46,900 nucleotides of DNA from Microvirga brassicacearum (GTDB lineage Bacteria; Pseudomonadota; Alphaproteobacteria; Rhizobiales; Beijerinckiaceae): NCBI RefSeq assembly GCF_008757455.1, contig NZ_VCMV01000081.1, forward strand, positions 271 through 47,170. The letters run 5' to 3'. This document shows positions 38,596 through 46,081 of this stretch, piece after piece; the stretch's first letter is position 1; each line of letters starts with the position of its first letter. A program made the position numbers and the translations under genes. The notes under the pieces are model-generated. The model did no database searches, was not told the origin of the DNA, and saw only the letters and a list, made by a program, of their open reading frames with translations.

Positions 38596-40641
38596 ATGAG
38601 TCCCAAGCCCACCAACGACGTGCCCCCGGAAATCCTGAGCAACGACGAAGACGACGACGTCGTCTCGCTCGAGAGCAGCTCGGATGTCGAATTCGACCTC
38701 GAGGCCCATCCCGGATCGGTCAAGCGCGGCACCGAGATCATCCAGCATTTCTGGAGGACCCTGCCGAACGCGCCCGGCGTCTACCGCATGCTCGATGGCA
38801 AGGGCGATGTGCTCTATGTGGGCAAGGCGCGCAGCCTGAAGGCTCGGGTCGGCTCCTATGCGCGGGGGCAGGGGCATTCGAATCGCATTGCCCGGATGAT
38901 CGCCGAGACCTCGGCGATGGAATTCGTCACCACTGCGACCGAGACCGAGGCGCTGCTCCTCGAAGCCAATCTCATCAAGCAGTTGCGGCCGCGCTACAAT
39001 GTGCTGCTGCGGGACGACAAGTCGCTGCCCTACATCCTGCTGACGGGGGACCACGAGGCGCCGCAGCTCGTGAAGCATCGCGGCGCGCGCAAGCGCAAAG
39101 GCGACTATTACGGCCCCTTCGCCAGCGTCTGGGCCGTCAACCGCACCATCAACGCGCTGCAGCGCGCCTTTTTGCTGCGCTCGTGCAACGACAGCTATTA
39201 CGAGAATCGCACCCGGCCGTGCCTGTTGTTCCAGATCAAGCGCTGCTCGGGCCCGTGCACGCAGGAAATTCCGCTCGACGAATACGCGAAGCTCGCCGAG
39301 CAGGCGCGCGCGTTTCTGTCGGGCAAGTCGAATCTGGTGAAGGCGCGTATCACGGACGAAATGCAGCAGGCGTCCGATGCGCTCGAATTCGAGCGCGCGG
39401 CCCGATGCCGCGACCGGCTCGCGGCCCTATCGGCCATTCAGGGCGTGCAGGGCATCAACACGCAATCGGTCGAAGAGGCGGATGTGTTCGCCATCGACGA
39501 GCAGGCCGGGCAGTTCTGCGTCGAGGTCTTCTTTTTCCGCAACTGGCAGAACTGGGGCAACCGCGCGTATTTTCCCAAAGCCGACAAGACCATCAGCCGC
39601 GAGGAAGTCCTGACGTCGTTCCTGGCGCAATTTTACGACGACAAGCCGGCGCCGCGACTGGTGCTCCTGTCGCATGAGATCGAGGATCCGGAACTGATGG
39701 GTGCCGCGCTGTCCACGCGCGCCGAGACCAGGGTGGAGATTCATACTCCTCAGCGGGGAGAGCGGCGTCAGCTGATCGAATATGTGCTGCGCAACGCCAG
39801 GGAAGCCTTGGGCCGCAAGCTCGCCGACACAGCCTCGCAACAGAAGCTTCTCGTCTCTCTTGGACAGGCGTTCGGATTGGAAAAGCCACCGCGCCGGGTC
39901 GAGGTCTATGATAACTCGCACATCATGGGCACCAATGCGGTCGGCGCCATGATCGTCGCGGGCGCGAACGGATTCATGAAGCAGCATTACCGCACCTTCA
40001 ACATGAAATCCGAGGACCTGAAACCGGGCGACGATTACGGGATGATGCGCGAAATGCTCCATCGCCGTTTCGCCCGCCTGGTCAAGGAAGAGCCGCGCGT
40101 TGCGGCCATCGAGAACGGCGAGACATCCGACTCGCCGCCGATCGCCGCCGGCCCCGACGCGGTCGCGGACGATAATTTTCCCGTATGGCCCGATCTCGTG
40201 CTGATCGACGGCGGCATGGGCCAGCTGCAGGCAGCCCGACAGGCGCTTGCGGAGATCGGCGTCACCGACAACGACGTGGCGCTCATCGGCATCGCCAAGG
40301 GCAGGGACCGCGATGCGGGACGCGAGACCTTCTTCAGGCCGTCGCAGCCGCCGTTTAAGCTCCCGCCACGCGATCCGGCGCTGTATTTCGTCCAACGGTT
40401 GCGCGACGAAGCGCACCGTTTTGCCATCGGCGCGCATCGGGCCAAACGCAAACGCGAGCTGGTGAAGAACCCGCTCGACGAGATCTCCGGCATCGGACCG
40501 ACGCGCAAGCGCGCGCTCCTGCATCATTTCGGCACCGTCAAGGCGATCCAGCGCGCAGGGCTCGAGGATCTCGTCAAGGCGCCGGGCGTGAATGCTGCGA
40601 CGGCGCGCGCCGTCTATGACTTTTTCCACGAGCGAAGCTGA
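38596..40641 (+). CDS. uvrC: Excinuclease ABC subunit C
   Basis: The 681-residue endonuclease makes both incisions in nucleotide-excision repair with UvrAB. The GIY-YIG domain is at about 58-140 (APGVYRMLDGKG, LYVGKARSLKARVGSYA), the UvrB-binding UVR helix pair near 250-285, then the RNase H-like C-terminal nuclease domain (RRVEVYDNSHIMGTNAVG and LVLIDGGMGQLQAARQ), and the tandem helix-hairpin-helix (GIGPTRKRALLHHFGTVKAI). The first 45 or so residues are an acidic extension (NDEDDDVVSLESSSD) ahead of the usual start; a shorter start would lie after this stretch. It is followed by pgsA. Confidence 0.96.
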   Translation: MSPKPTNDVPPEILSNDEDDDVVSLESSSDVEFDLEAHPGSVKRGTEIIQHFWRTLPNAPGVYRMLDGKGDVLYVGKARSLKARVGSYARGQGHSNRIARMIAETSAMEFVTTATETEALLLEANLIKQLRPRYNVLLRDDKSLPYILLTGDHEAPQLVKHRGARKRKGDYYGPFASVWAVNRTINALQRAFLLRSCNDSYYENRTRPCLLFQIKRCSGPCTQEIPLDEYAKLAEQARAFLSGKSNLVKARITDEMQQASDALEFERAARCRDRLAALSAIQGVQGINTQSVEEADVFAIDEQAGQFCVEVFFFRNWQNWGNRAYFPKADKTISREEVLTSFLAQFYDDKPAPRLVLLSHEIEDPELMGAALSTRAETRVEIHTPQRGERRQLIEYVLRNAREALGRKLADTASQQKLLVSLGQAFGLEKPPRRVEVYDNSHIMGTNAVGAMIVAGANGFMKQHYRTFNMKSEDLKPGDDYGMMREMLHRRFARLVKEEPRVAAIENGETSDSPPIAAGPDAVADDNFPVWPDLVLIDGGMGQLQAARQALAEIGVTDNDVALIGIAKGRDRDAGRETFFRPSQPPFKLPPRDPALYFVQRLRDEAHRFAIGAHRAKRKRELVKNPLDEISGIGPTRKRALLHHFGTVKAIQRAGLEDLVKAPGVNAATARAVYDFFHERS

Positions 40642-40670
40642 CGTCTCACAACAAAGTTACAAATCATGAC

Positions 40671-40700
40671 TTGTCGCGGACAGGCGGGCATCCAAATACT
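40671..40700 (+). promoter_or_regulatory. Candidate promoter for pgsA
   Basis: TTGTCG (40671-40676) and AATACT (40695-40700) are separated by 18 bases (17 if AAATAC is taken). It lies about 30 bases after the uvrC stop and 58 bases before the pgsA start. The match is moderate. Confidence 0.4.
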
Positions 40701-40709
40701 AGGAGGTCG

Positions 40710-40740
40710 GCCGAGTCCGGTTGACGGATCAACCCTCGGC
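40710..40740 (+). other. Bulged stem-loop in the pgsA leader
   Basis: Outer arms GCCGAG/CTCGGC and inner arms GGTTGA/TCAACC are stacked with a three-base bulge on the 5' side and a CGGA loop, giving 12 base pairs. An AGGAGG sequence lies just before it, but no start codon uses that. The hairpin ends 17 bases before the pgsA ATG, so it could influence translation or mRNA stability. Confidence 0.55.
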
Positions 40741-40757
40741 ATGCTTCCTGCCGGTCA

Positions 40758-41354
40758 ATGAGCACCGCATCCCCCATGCGCCGGTCGAAGGCTTTCAATC
40801 TTCCGAACAACCTGACCTATTTGCGGCTGGCTGCCATTCCGGCCGTGGTCGGTCTGTTGTTCTGGCCGGAAGACCATTGGTCGCGCTGGATGGCGCTCGC
40901 GGTGTTCGTCCTGGCGGGCATCACCGATTACCTCGACGGATATTTCGCGCGCATCTACGCGCAGCAATCCGTTCTCGGCCGGATGCTCGATCCCATTGCC
41001 GACAAACTCCTGGTCGCGGCCTGCCTTCTCATGCTGGTCGCCGACGGGACGATCCATGGCTGGGCGCTCTGGGCCGCGATCGTCATTCTCTGCCGCGAGA
41101 TTCTCGTCTCCGGCTTGCGCGAATTCCTTGCCGAACTGAAGGTGGGCGTGCCGGTGAGCCGCGTCGCCAAATGGAAAACGACGGCCCAGATCGTGGCCGT
41201 GGGCTTCCTGATCGCGGGACCTGCCGGCGAGACGGTCCTGCCCGGCACCGTGATGATCGGCCTCGTGCTTCTGTGGCTTTCCGCCCTTTTGACGATCTAT
41301 ACGGGCTGGGATTATCTCAAGACCGGTCTCCGTCACATGATGGACGAGGGGTGA
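40758..41354 (+). CDS. pgsA: CDP-diacylglycerol-glycerol-3-phosphate 3-phosphatidyltransferase
   Basis: The 198-residue membrane enzyme makes phosphatidylglycerol phosphate. The CDP-alcohol phosphotransferase motif is complete: DYLDGYFARIYAQQSVLGR then MLDPIADK (Asp, Asp-Gly, Ala-Arg, Gly, Asp, Asp). Four to five hydrophobic helices follow. ATG 40758 has a weak ribosome binding site; ATG 40776 (MRRSKAFNLPN) is another option. It precedes moaD by seven bases and is probably in one operon with moaD and moaE, a common order in this group. Confidence 0.95.
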   Translation: MSTASPMRRSKAFNLPNNLTYLRLAAIPAVVGLLFWPEDHWSRWMALAVFVLAGITDYLDGYFARIYAQQSVLGRMLDPIADKLLVAACLLMLVADGTIHGWALWAAIVILCREILVSGLREFLAELKVGVPVSRVAKWKTTAQIVAVGFLIAGPAGETVLPGTVMIGLVLLWLSALLTIYTGWDYLKTGLRHMMDEG

Positions 41355-41361
41355 GACAGCC

Positions 41362-41613
41362 ATGCGGCTCGTCTATTTCGCCTGGGTGCGGGAACGGGTC
41401 GGCAAGACGGACGAGGAGGTGGATCTCCCGTCGTCGGTCTCGACGGTCGCCGATCTCGTCGGCTGGCTGAAGGCGCGCGGCGACGAATACCAATATGCCT
41501 TCGAGAACGAGGGTGTCGTGCGTGCGGCCATCGATCACGTTCACGTCAAGCCGGACGCGCCGGTCGCCGGCGCGCGCGAAATCGCGTTTTTTCCGCCGAT
41601 GAGCGGCGGCTAG
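41362..41613 (+). CDS. moaD: Molybdopterin synthase sulfur carrier subunit
   Basis: An 83-residue ubiquitin-like protein ending in the required Gly-Gly (FFPPMSGG), the site of thiocarboxylation. It starts MRLVYFAWVRERVGKTDEEV, the usual MoaD strand with the RERVG turn. It is followed six bases later by moaE, with which it forms the heterotetramer that converts cyclic pyranopterin monophosphate to molybdopterin. Confidence 0.94.
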   Translation: MRLVYFAWVRERVGKTDEEVDLPSSVSTVADLVGWLKARGDEYQYAFENEGVVRAAIDHVHVKPDAPVAGAREIAFFPPMSGG

Positions 41614-41619
41614 ACGCCC

Positions 41620-42081
41620 ATGCCCGCGTCCATTCGGATCCAGCGCGAGGATTTCGACGTTGCGGTCGAGACCGCCGCGTTGACGCAGGGACGGCCGGAT
41701 GTCGGCGCGGTGGTGGCCTTCACGGGCTTTTGCCGTGATGAGGATGGGCGGCTATCCGCACTCGAACTCGAACATTACCCCGGCATGGCCGAAGCGGAAC
41801 TGGCCCGCATCGTCTCCGACGCAGAGGCGCGATGGCCGCTTTGCGGCGTCACGATCATTCATCGCTTCGGCGCGATCAGGCCGGGCGAGCAGATCGTTCT
41901 GGTGCTGACGGCCGCAAGCCACCGGCGTGCTGCCTTCGAGGCGGCGGAGTTCCTGATGGATTATCTCAAGACGCGCGCGCCGTTCTGGAAACGCGAGCAT
42001 CTTGCCGATGGCCGTATCGGCGCGTGGGTCGAGGCGGCCGCGAAGGATGATGACGCGGCGGCCCGATGGGAACGTCCTTGA
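41620..42081 (+). CDS. moaE: Molybdopterin synthase catalytic subunit
   Basis: A 153-residue protein that pairs with MoaD. It has the family motifs GAVVAFTGFCRDEDGR, LELEHYPGMAEAEL, HRFGAIRPGEQIVLV, ASHRRAAFEAAEFLMDYLKT and the lysine-containing RAPFWKRE, the site of the transferred sulfur chemistry. It ends in a short Ala-rich tail. It closes the pgsA-moaD-moaE group. Confidence 0.95.
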   Translation: MPASIRIQREDFDVAVETAALTQGRPDVGAVVAFTGFCRDEDGRLSALELEHYPGMAEAELARIVSDAEARWPLCGVTIIHRFGAIRPGEQIVLVLTAASHRRAAFEAAEFLMDYLKTRAPFWKREHLADGRIGAWVEAAAKDDDAAARWERP

Positions 42082-42137
42082 CGGCGCCTTTCCGGAGGTC
42101 GAGCATCGGACGGGGGTGAATTCGACGGAGATGCGTC

Positions 42138-42404
42138 ATGCGCAGCGTCGTTTTTCTGCTCGGCCTGCTGGTCTGCCCGCTCGCCCCCACCGCCGCAAGC
42201 TCCGGCGAACAGCCCGTTCTTCAGCACACTCAGATGTCCGGTCCCAGCCACGCCAATTGCTTCTGCCGGGCCCAAGGCCGAATGTTCGCATATGGCGAGA
42301 GCGTCTGCCTGCGGACGCCCGAAGGCCCGCGGCTGGCGCAATGCTTGATGGCGCTGAACGTCACGTCTTGGACGATCACCGAGCGGCCGTGCCCGGAATC
42401 ATGA
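42138..42404 (+). CDS. Small secreted cysteine-containing protein
   Basis: An 88-residue protein with a clear signal peptide (FLLGLLVCPLAPTAAS) and a mature part with five cysteines (ANCFCRAQGRMFAYGESVCL, LAQCLMALN, CPES), suggesting a disulphide-stabilised periplasmic protein. No domain is recognised by name. Its TGA is followed immediately by a perfect hairpin. A similar length and Cys pattern recurs in small rhizobial hypothetical proteins. Confidence 0.72.
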   Translation: MRSVVFLLGLLVCPLAPTAASSGEQPVLQHTQMSGPSHANCFCRAQGRMFAYGESVCLRTPEGPRLAQCLMALNVTSWTITERPCPES

Positions 42405-42440
42405 AAAAGCGCTGCCGGACATCTCCGGCAGCGCTGCTTA
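42404..42440. terminator. Bidirectional terminator hairpin
   Basis: A perfect 12-base stem (arm AGCGCTGCCGGA) closes a CATC loop at 42408-42435. On the minus strand it is followed by TTTTT, and on the plus strand by GCTTAAAT. It can therefore end the small minus-strand gene at 42482-42583 efficiently, and the secreted-protein gene on the plus strand less so. Confidence 0.85.
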
Positions 42441-42481
42441 AATCAAGAATTAGCTGAACCGCGGATCGCGGCTGAAAACAA

Positions 42482-42583
42482 TCAGAAAACGCCAACCACG
42501 ATGGCGCAGATGAATGCCAGTGAAACGCATACGGCTGCGATGTTCAGTTTGGAAGCTCGGTCCAAATGAGAGGCAACGTGCAT
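42482..42583 (-). CDS. 33-residue single-helix membrane protein
   Basis: A short ORF with ATG at 42583 and AGGGG six bases upstream. It has a short basic start (MHVASHLDRASKLN) and a hydrophobic helix (IAAVCVSLAFICAIVVGVF) running to the C-terminus. It fits the class of small rhizobial membrane proteins that have a polar N-terminus and one transmembrane helix. It is followed by an intrinsic terminator with a T-run on its strand (42404-42435), so it is a complete transcription unit convergent to the secreted-protein gene. Function unknown. Confidence 0.72.
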   Translation of the reverse strand: MHVASHLDRASKLNIAAVCVSLAFICAIVVGVF

Positions 42584-42936
42584 GGGATACCCCTGTCTGA
42601 ATGGAGAGGAACGCTAGCAAACCTCCGAGCGTGTGGAAAGCCCTTCCGCACAGTCAAAACCTCAACGCGCAGGGGATAGATTGGTTTCCAAGGCGTTAAT
42701 TCATTGTTTTGACGACGAAATATGCGGTTTTGTCTTAGGCCGTAAAAATTCAAGAGTGCACCGCTGCTGCGATAGAATTCGATCAAGACATAGACGTCGG
42801 AAGTCTATTCATCAAAGCGACGACAAAGTTTGGCGTTTCGCAAGAATAGAGGAAAGGCGCCATGGATTTGCCATGGAATTTCCAAGGCAACGACGCCGTT
42901 GACGGGATGTTTACGCGTTCGAATTAGCATCCGGGA
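42584..42936. other. AT-richer intergenic region
   Basis: About 350 bases separating the divergent small membrane protein gene and the extensin-like gene. It is visibly lower in GC than its surroundings (for example 42680-42800). It holds one probable 21-codon ORF (42862-42927) and presumably the promoters of both flanking genes. Longer frames on both strands have no ribosome binding site. I see no terminator, repeat or RNA gene. Confidence 0.5.
42862..42927 (+). CDS. 21-codon ORF, possible leader peptide for the extensin-like gene
   Basis: ATG 42862 is preceded by GAGGAAAGG at ideal spacing, the best ribosome binding site in this region. The peptide starts MDLPWNFQGNDAV and stops with TAG nine bases before the extensin-like start (42937), which itself lacks a proper ribosome binding site (only CGGGA directly before the ATG). 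The arrangement suggests ribosomes finishing this ORF restart at the next gene, so it may be a translational leader. It may also be a free small protein. Confidence 0.45.
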   Translation: MDLPWNFQGNDAVDGMFTRSN

Positions 42937-43926
42937 ATGCGTCGTGGGTTCGTTGCGTTCTTTGCCCTATCGCTCGTCGGAATTGGGCTTACCGGGTGCG
43001 GGTTGTTCAGGTTCGAACAGCGCGAGCCCTGGCGTGCCCAGGCCGAAGAGGCGTGCCTTGCTCAGCGCCTGGTCCAGCCTTCCGCCTATATGGCCCTGTC
43101 GTCGAAGATCGATGGGCCGGGAATCTGCGGGATGGATCACCCGTTCAAGGTCGCGGCTTTCACCAATGGCGAGGTCGGGCTGAAGTCGAAGGTGACGCTG
43201 GCCTGCCCCATCATCCCGCGCATCGACACCTGGCTCGACGAGATCGTAAAGCCGGCCGCGATGCTGTATTTCGGCGTGCCGGTGGTCGATGTGAAGGCGG
43301 GTTCCTATTCGTGCCGTCCGCGCAACAATCAGCGCGGCGCGAAGTTTTCGGAACACGCCTTCGGCAACGCCCTCGACGTCATGGCCTTCACCCTCGCCGA
43401 CGGCCGCGAGGTCTCGGTCGTGAAAGGCTGGAAGGGTGCACCGGCGGAGCAGGAGTTCCTGCGCGAGGCATTTGTCGGGGCGTGCCGGTACTTCACCACG
43501 GTCCTGGGTCCAGGATCGGATGCCTTCCATTACGACCATCTGCATCTCGATCTGGCGCGGCACAACCCGCGCGGCGATAGGCGGGTCTGCAAGCCGATCC
43601 TCAAATTCGAGCCGCGGATCGATCCTGTGCAGAGCCGGCTCGCGGCCCCGCAGGCGGCGCCCTCGGCCGATCTCGCGCCGATCGACATGGAAGAGGATGA
43701 AGCCGGGCTGCCGGCGCCCCGCGGCCAAGGTCCTGGGATCTCTCCGGCCGATATGGGTCGCCAGCCCGTCTACGCGGCGGATCTGCCTGCGCGGAATGGG
43801 GCCGACCTTCGGGCGCCACGAGCCCAGGCGCCTGCGCAACCCCCCGCCCAAACTTACGCGCCGCCCCTCCAATTGCGGCGTTCCGGCAACGAGCCCTTGG
43901 CTTTGAACGGGCATGGCATCTACTAA
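42937..43926 (+). CDS. Extensin-like C-terminal domain lipoprotein (M15-like fold)
   Basis: A 329-residue exported lipoprotein: lipobox LTGC (Cys21) after a hydrophobic N-terminus. Residues about 38-218 match the Extensin-like_C family (CLAQRLVQPSAYMALSSKI, GICGMDHPFKV, LACPIIPRIDTWLDEIV, SYSCRPRNN). The core holds a VanY/M15-like zinc site: SEHAFGNALD (His140, Asp147) and YDHLHLD (His201, His203), which suggests a murein peptidase or binding role. The C-terminal 110 residues are a Pro/Ala-rich low-complexity tail. The start lacks a ribosome binding site; see the 21-codon ORF upstream. Function in these bacteria is not established. Confidence 0.85.
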   Translation: MRRGFVAFFALSLVGIGLTGCGLFRFEQREPWRAQAEEACLAQRLVQPSAYMALSSKIDGPGICGMDHPFKVAAFTNGEVGLKSKVTLACPIIPRIDTWLDEIVKPAAMLYFGVPVVDVKAGSYSCRPRNNQRGAKFSEHAFGNALDVMAFTLADGREVSVVKGWKGAPAEQEFLREAFVGACRYFTTVLGPGSDAFHYDHLHLDLARHNPRGDRRVCKPILKFEPRIDPVQSRLAAPQAAPSADLAPIDMEEDEAGLPAPRGQGPGISPADMGRQPVYAADLPARNGADLRAPRAQAPAQPPAQTYAPPLQLRRSGNEPLALNGHGIY

Positions 43927-44024
43927 ACTGGGCACGGCGGCGCAGGGTGCTTGACCTGAACGCGCGGCACCCACATGGTTCGGTTTAGAATTTCGGCACG
44001 AACCTGGATTGTTGGAGCATTACG

Positions 44025-44456
44025 ATGAAGTGGCTGGCGGCTTTGGTCTCATGCGTGCTGCTGAGCGCTCCCGTTCTGGCAAGTGAAATCACGCCCGCCG
44101 AGCGACGCGATCACTCCTTCGACGCCGCGATCCCGGCTTGCAGCGACGCCATGGTGCTGAGCGACATTTCCTGGCGTTTTCAGACGCGGGAAGGCCGGTT
44201 CTGGAATTCCGACTTGACGATCGTCGGCTTTGAGAACATCCGCGAAACGGCCTGGCGCCCTTGGGGCCTCGAACATCTGCCGCGCCGGTTCTGCTCCGGC
44301 ACCGTGCTGGTCTCCGACGGCTACAAGCGCAAGATCGAGTTTTCCGTGCGCGACGGCCTTGGCTTTCTGGGTACCGGATGGGGCACCGAATGGTGTGTGG
44401 CTGGCCTTGATCGCCACTATGCCTACGCGCCCCAGTGCAAGCAGGCGGCGCCTTGA
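44025..44456 (+). CDS. Secreted protein of unknown function
   Basis: A 143-residue exported protein with a signal peptide (MKWLAALVSCVLLSAPVLAS). The mature part is rich in aromatic residues and has four cysteines (AIPACSDAMV, RFCSGTVLV, EWCVAGL, PQCKQ). The segment ISWRFQTREGRFWNSDLTIV with PWGLEHLPRRFCSG is distinctive and occurs in hypothetical proteins of this order. GGAG eight bases before the ATG supports the start. Its TGA overlaps the RNase T2 start (TTGA), so the two are co-translated and may act together in the periplasm. Confidence 0.75.
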   Translation: MKWLAALVSCVLLSAPVLASEITPAERRDHSFDAAIPACSDAMVLSDISWRFQTREGRFWNSDLTIVGFENIRETAWRPWGLEHLPRRFCSGTVLVSDGYKRKIEFSVRDGLGFLGTGWGTEWCVAGLDRHYAYAPQCKQAAP

Positions 44457-45112
44457 GCCTGTGCCGATGGCTCACTGCGGCGAGCCTGCTGGCGCTCTCG
44501 GTTTTCCCCGCAAACGGGCAGGAGAGGCGCGGTGCGCCCTCGGGTGAGTTCGACTTTTACGTGCTGGCGCTGTCATGGTCGCCCGGCTTTTGTCAAGTCA
44601 GCTCGACCGCTCCATCCGACAGGCAATGTCTGAACGGAAGCGGGCTGGGTTTCGTGACGCACGGTTTGTGGCCTCAATCCGACGCAGGCTATCCAAGCTT
44701 CTGCGAACCCTCCGGACGGTTTGCGCCGCGGGCGGTGCTCGATGAATACGGCGATCTTTTCCCCAGCCCGAACCTGGCCCGGTATCAGTGGCGCAAGCAC
44801 GGGACCTGCACGGGGGAAAGCCCGAGCGGCTATTTCCGTTTGGTCAAACAAGCGCGCGAGCGCGTGCATATTCCGGACCGTCTTGCCACGGTGGCGACGG
44901 GCTCCCGCGTGATGCCGATCGAAATCGAGCGTGCTTTTGCCGACGTCAATCCGGGGCTGCGTCCGGAGATGATGTCGATCTCCTGCGGCCGGCGGGTGTT
45001 TCAGGAGATCCGAATCTGCCTCGATCGCGACCTGCGCAGTTTTCGGCAATGTCCCGAGGTCGATCGTGACGGCTGCCGCGCGGGCCAGATCGCGGTTCCA
45101 CCGGTCCGATGA
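44453..45112 (+). CDS. Ribonuclease T2 family protein
   Basis: A 219-residue secreted RNase that cleaves RNA through a 2',3'-cyclic intermediate in the periplasm or outside the cell. Both catalytic segments are there: GFVTHGLWP (His70, CAS I) and WRKHGTCTGE (His116, CAS II), with a signal peptide (LTAASLLALSVFPANGQ) and several cysteines. The start is uncertain: TTG 44453 overlaps the previous stop, GTG 44435 is the alternative, and neither has a strong ribosome binding site. Its TGA overlaps the rlmJ ATG. Confidence 0.88.
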   Translation: MSLCRWLTAASLLALSVFPANGQERRGAPSGEFDFYVLALSWSPGFCQVSSTAPSDRQCLNGSGLGFVTHGLWPQSDAGYPSFCEPSGRFAPRAVLDEYGDLFPSPNLARYQWRKHGTCTGESPSGYFRLVKQARERVHIPDRLATVATGSRVMPIEIERAFADVNPGLRPEMMSISCGRRVFQEIRICLDRDLRSFRQCPEVDRDGCRAGQIAVPPVR

Positions 45113-45957
45113 ATTACCGGCACGCGTTCCACGCGGGAAATTTCGCCGACGTCATGAAGCACGCGCTGCTCGTGCGTATCCTCGCCTATCTCCAGCGCAA
45201 GGAAACGCCGATCCGCGTCATCGATACCCATGCGGGTGTCGGTCTCTATGATCTTTCCGGCGATGCAGCCGGGCGGACCGGCGAATGGGTTGCGGGAATC
45301 GGGCGCCTCGATGAGGCGTTTGCGCCCGAGATCGAGGAGTTGCTGGCGCCTTATCGAACCATCGTTGCCGATGTGCGCGCCCGCCACGGCCCGACCATCT
45401 ATCCGGGCTCTCCCGGCATCCTTCGCGAAATCCTGCGTCGGCAGGACAGGGGCGTTCTCGTCGAACTCCATCCCGCCGATCACAAGGCTTTGAGCCGCGC
45501 GTTCAATCAGGTGGCCAATCTCAAGGTGCTTCATCTTGATGGCTGGACGGCTCTGCACGCGTTGATTCCTCCGAAGGAGAATCGCGGGCTGGTCCTGGTC
45601 GACCCGCCCTATGAAGAGCCGAACGAGTTGGAGCGGCTTGGCGCCGAACTGCTCGGTGCGGTGCAGAAATGGCCCAACGGCGTCTATGCGGCCTGGTATC
45701 CGATCAAGGATCCGGAGCCCGTGGACACGCTGGTGGCGCGACTTCATGCGGAGAGCCCGCGGCCGGGCCTGCGGCTCGAACTGCTGATCGACGATCCACG
45801 CGATACCACGCGTCTCAATGGAAGCGGCCTCCTCGTTCTCAATCCGCCCTTCGGGTTGCGGGAGGAGGCGGAACTCCTGCTTCCGGCGCTCGCGGAGCGG
45901 TTGGCGCGCGGGCAATATGCCGGCTACCGCTGCGAGCCTTTCGGACCTCCCGCCTAA
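45109..45957 (+). CDS. rlmJ: 23S rRNA (adenine-2030-N6)-methyltransferase
   Basis: A 282-residue SAM-dependent enzyme. It opens with the RlmJ signature MNYRHAFHAGNFADVMKHAL, has the DTHAGVGLYDL SAM strand, and the catalytic motif VDPPYEEP (residues about 164-171). E. coli RlmJ has the same length and order and is also linked to competence-like DNA use. Coupled by ATGA to the RNase T2 gene, which is odd for a housekeeping rRNA modifier. Confidence 0.92.
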   Translation: MNYRHAFHAGNFADVMKHALLVRILAYLQRKETPIRVIDTHAGVGLYDLSGDAAGRTGEWVAGIGRLDEAFAPEIEELLAPYRTIVADVRARHGPTIYPGSPGILREILRRQDRGVLVELHPADHKALSRAFNQVANLKVLHLDGWTALHALIPPKENRGLVLVDPPYEEPNELERLGAELLGAVQKWPNGVYAAWYPIKDPEPVDTLVARLHAESPRPGLRLELLIDDPRDTTRLNGSGLLVLNPPFGLREEAELLLPALAERLARGQYAGYRCEPFGPPA

Positions 45958-46081
45958 CCTGCATTCGGCGATTTCGTCTGCGGCGGTGCGCCCGCTTCGC
46001 TTGAGCAAAATCTGAAAAGCGGTTGCGGTGGGATGTACCGGGCTGCATGAATGGCCATTCTCTTTTTTCAGGAAAGTTCGC

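Noticed and set aside
39427..40629. 400-codon minus-strand frame opposite uvrC
   Set aside because: Antisense shadow of a highly conserved repair gene.
42680..42800. Possible horizontally acquired insert, from low GC
   Set aside because: It is a short non-coding stretch between divergent genes; promoters are normally AT-richer. No flanking repeats or mobile-element genes.
42633..42902. 89-codon plus-strand frame in the AT-richer gap
   Set aside because: No ribosome binding site and overlaps the better-supported 21-codon ORF; composition is not protein-like.
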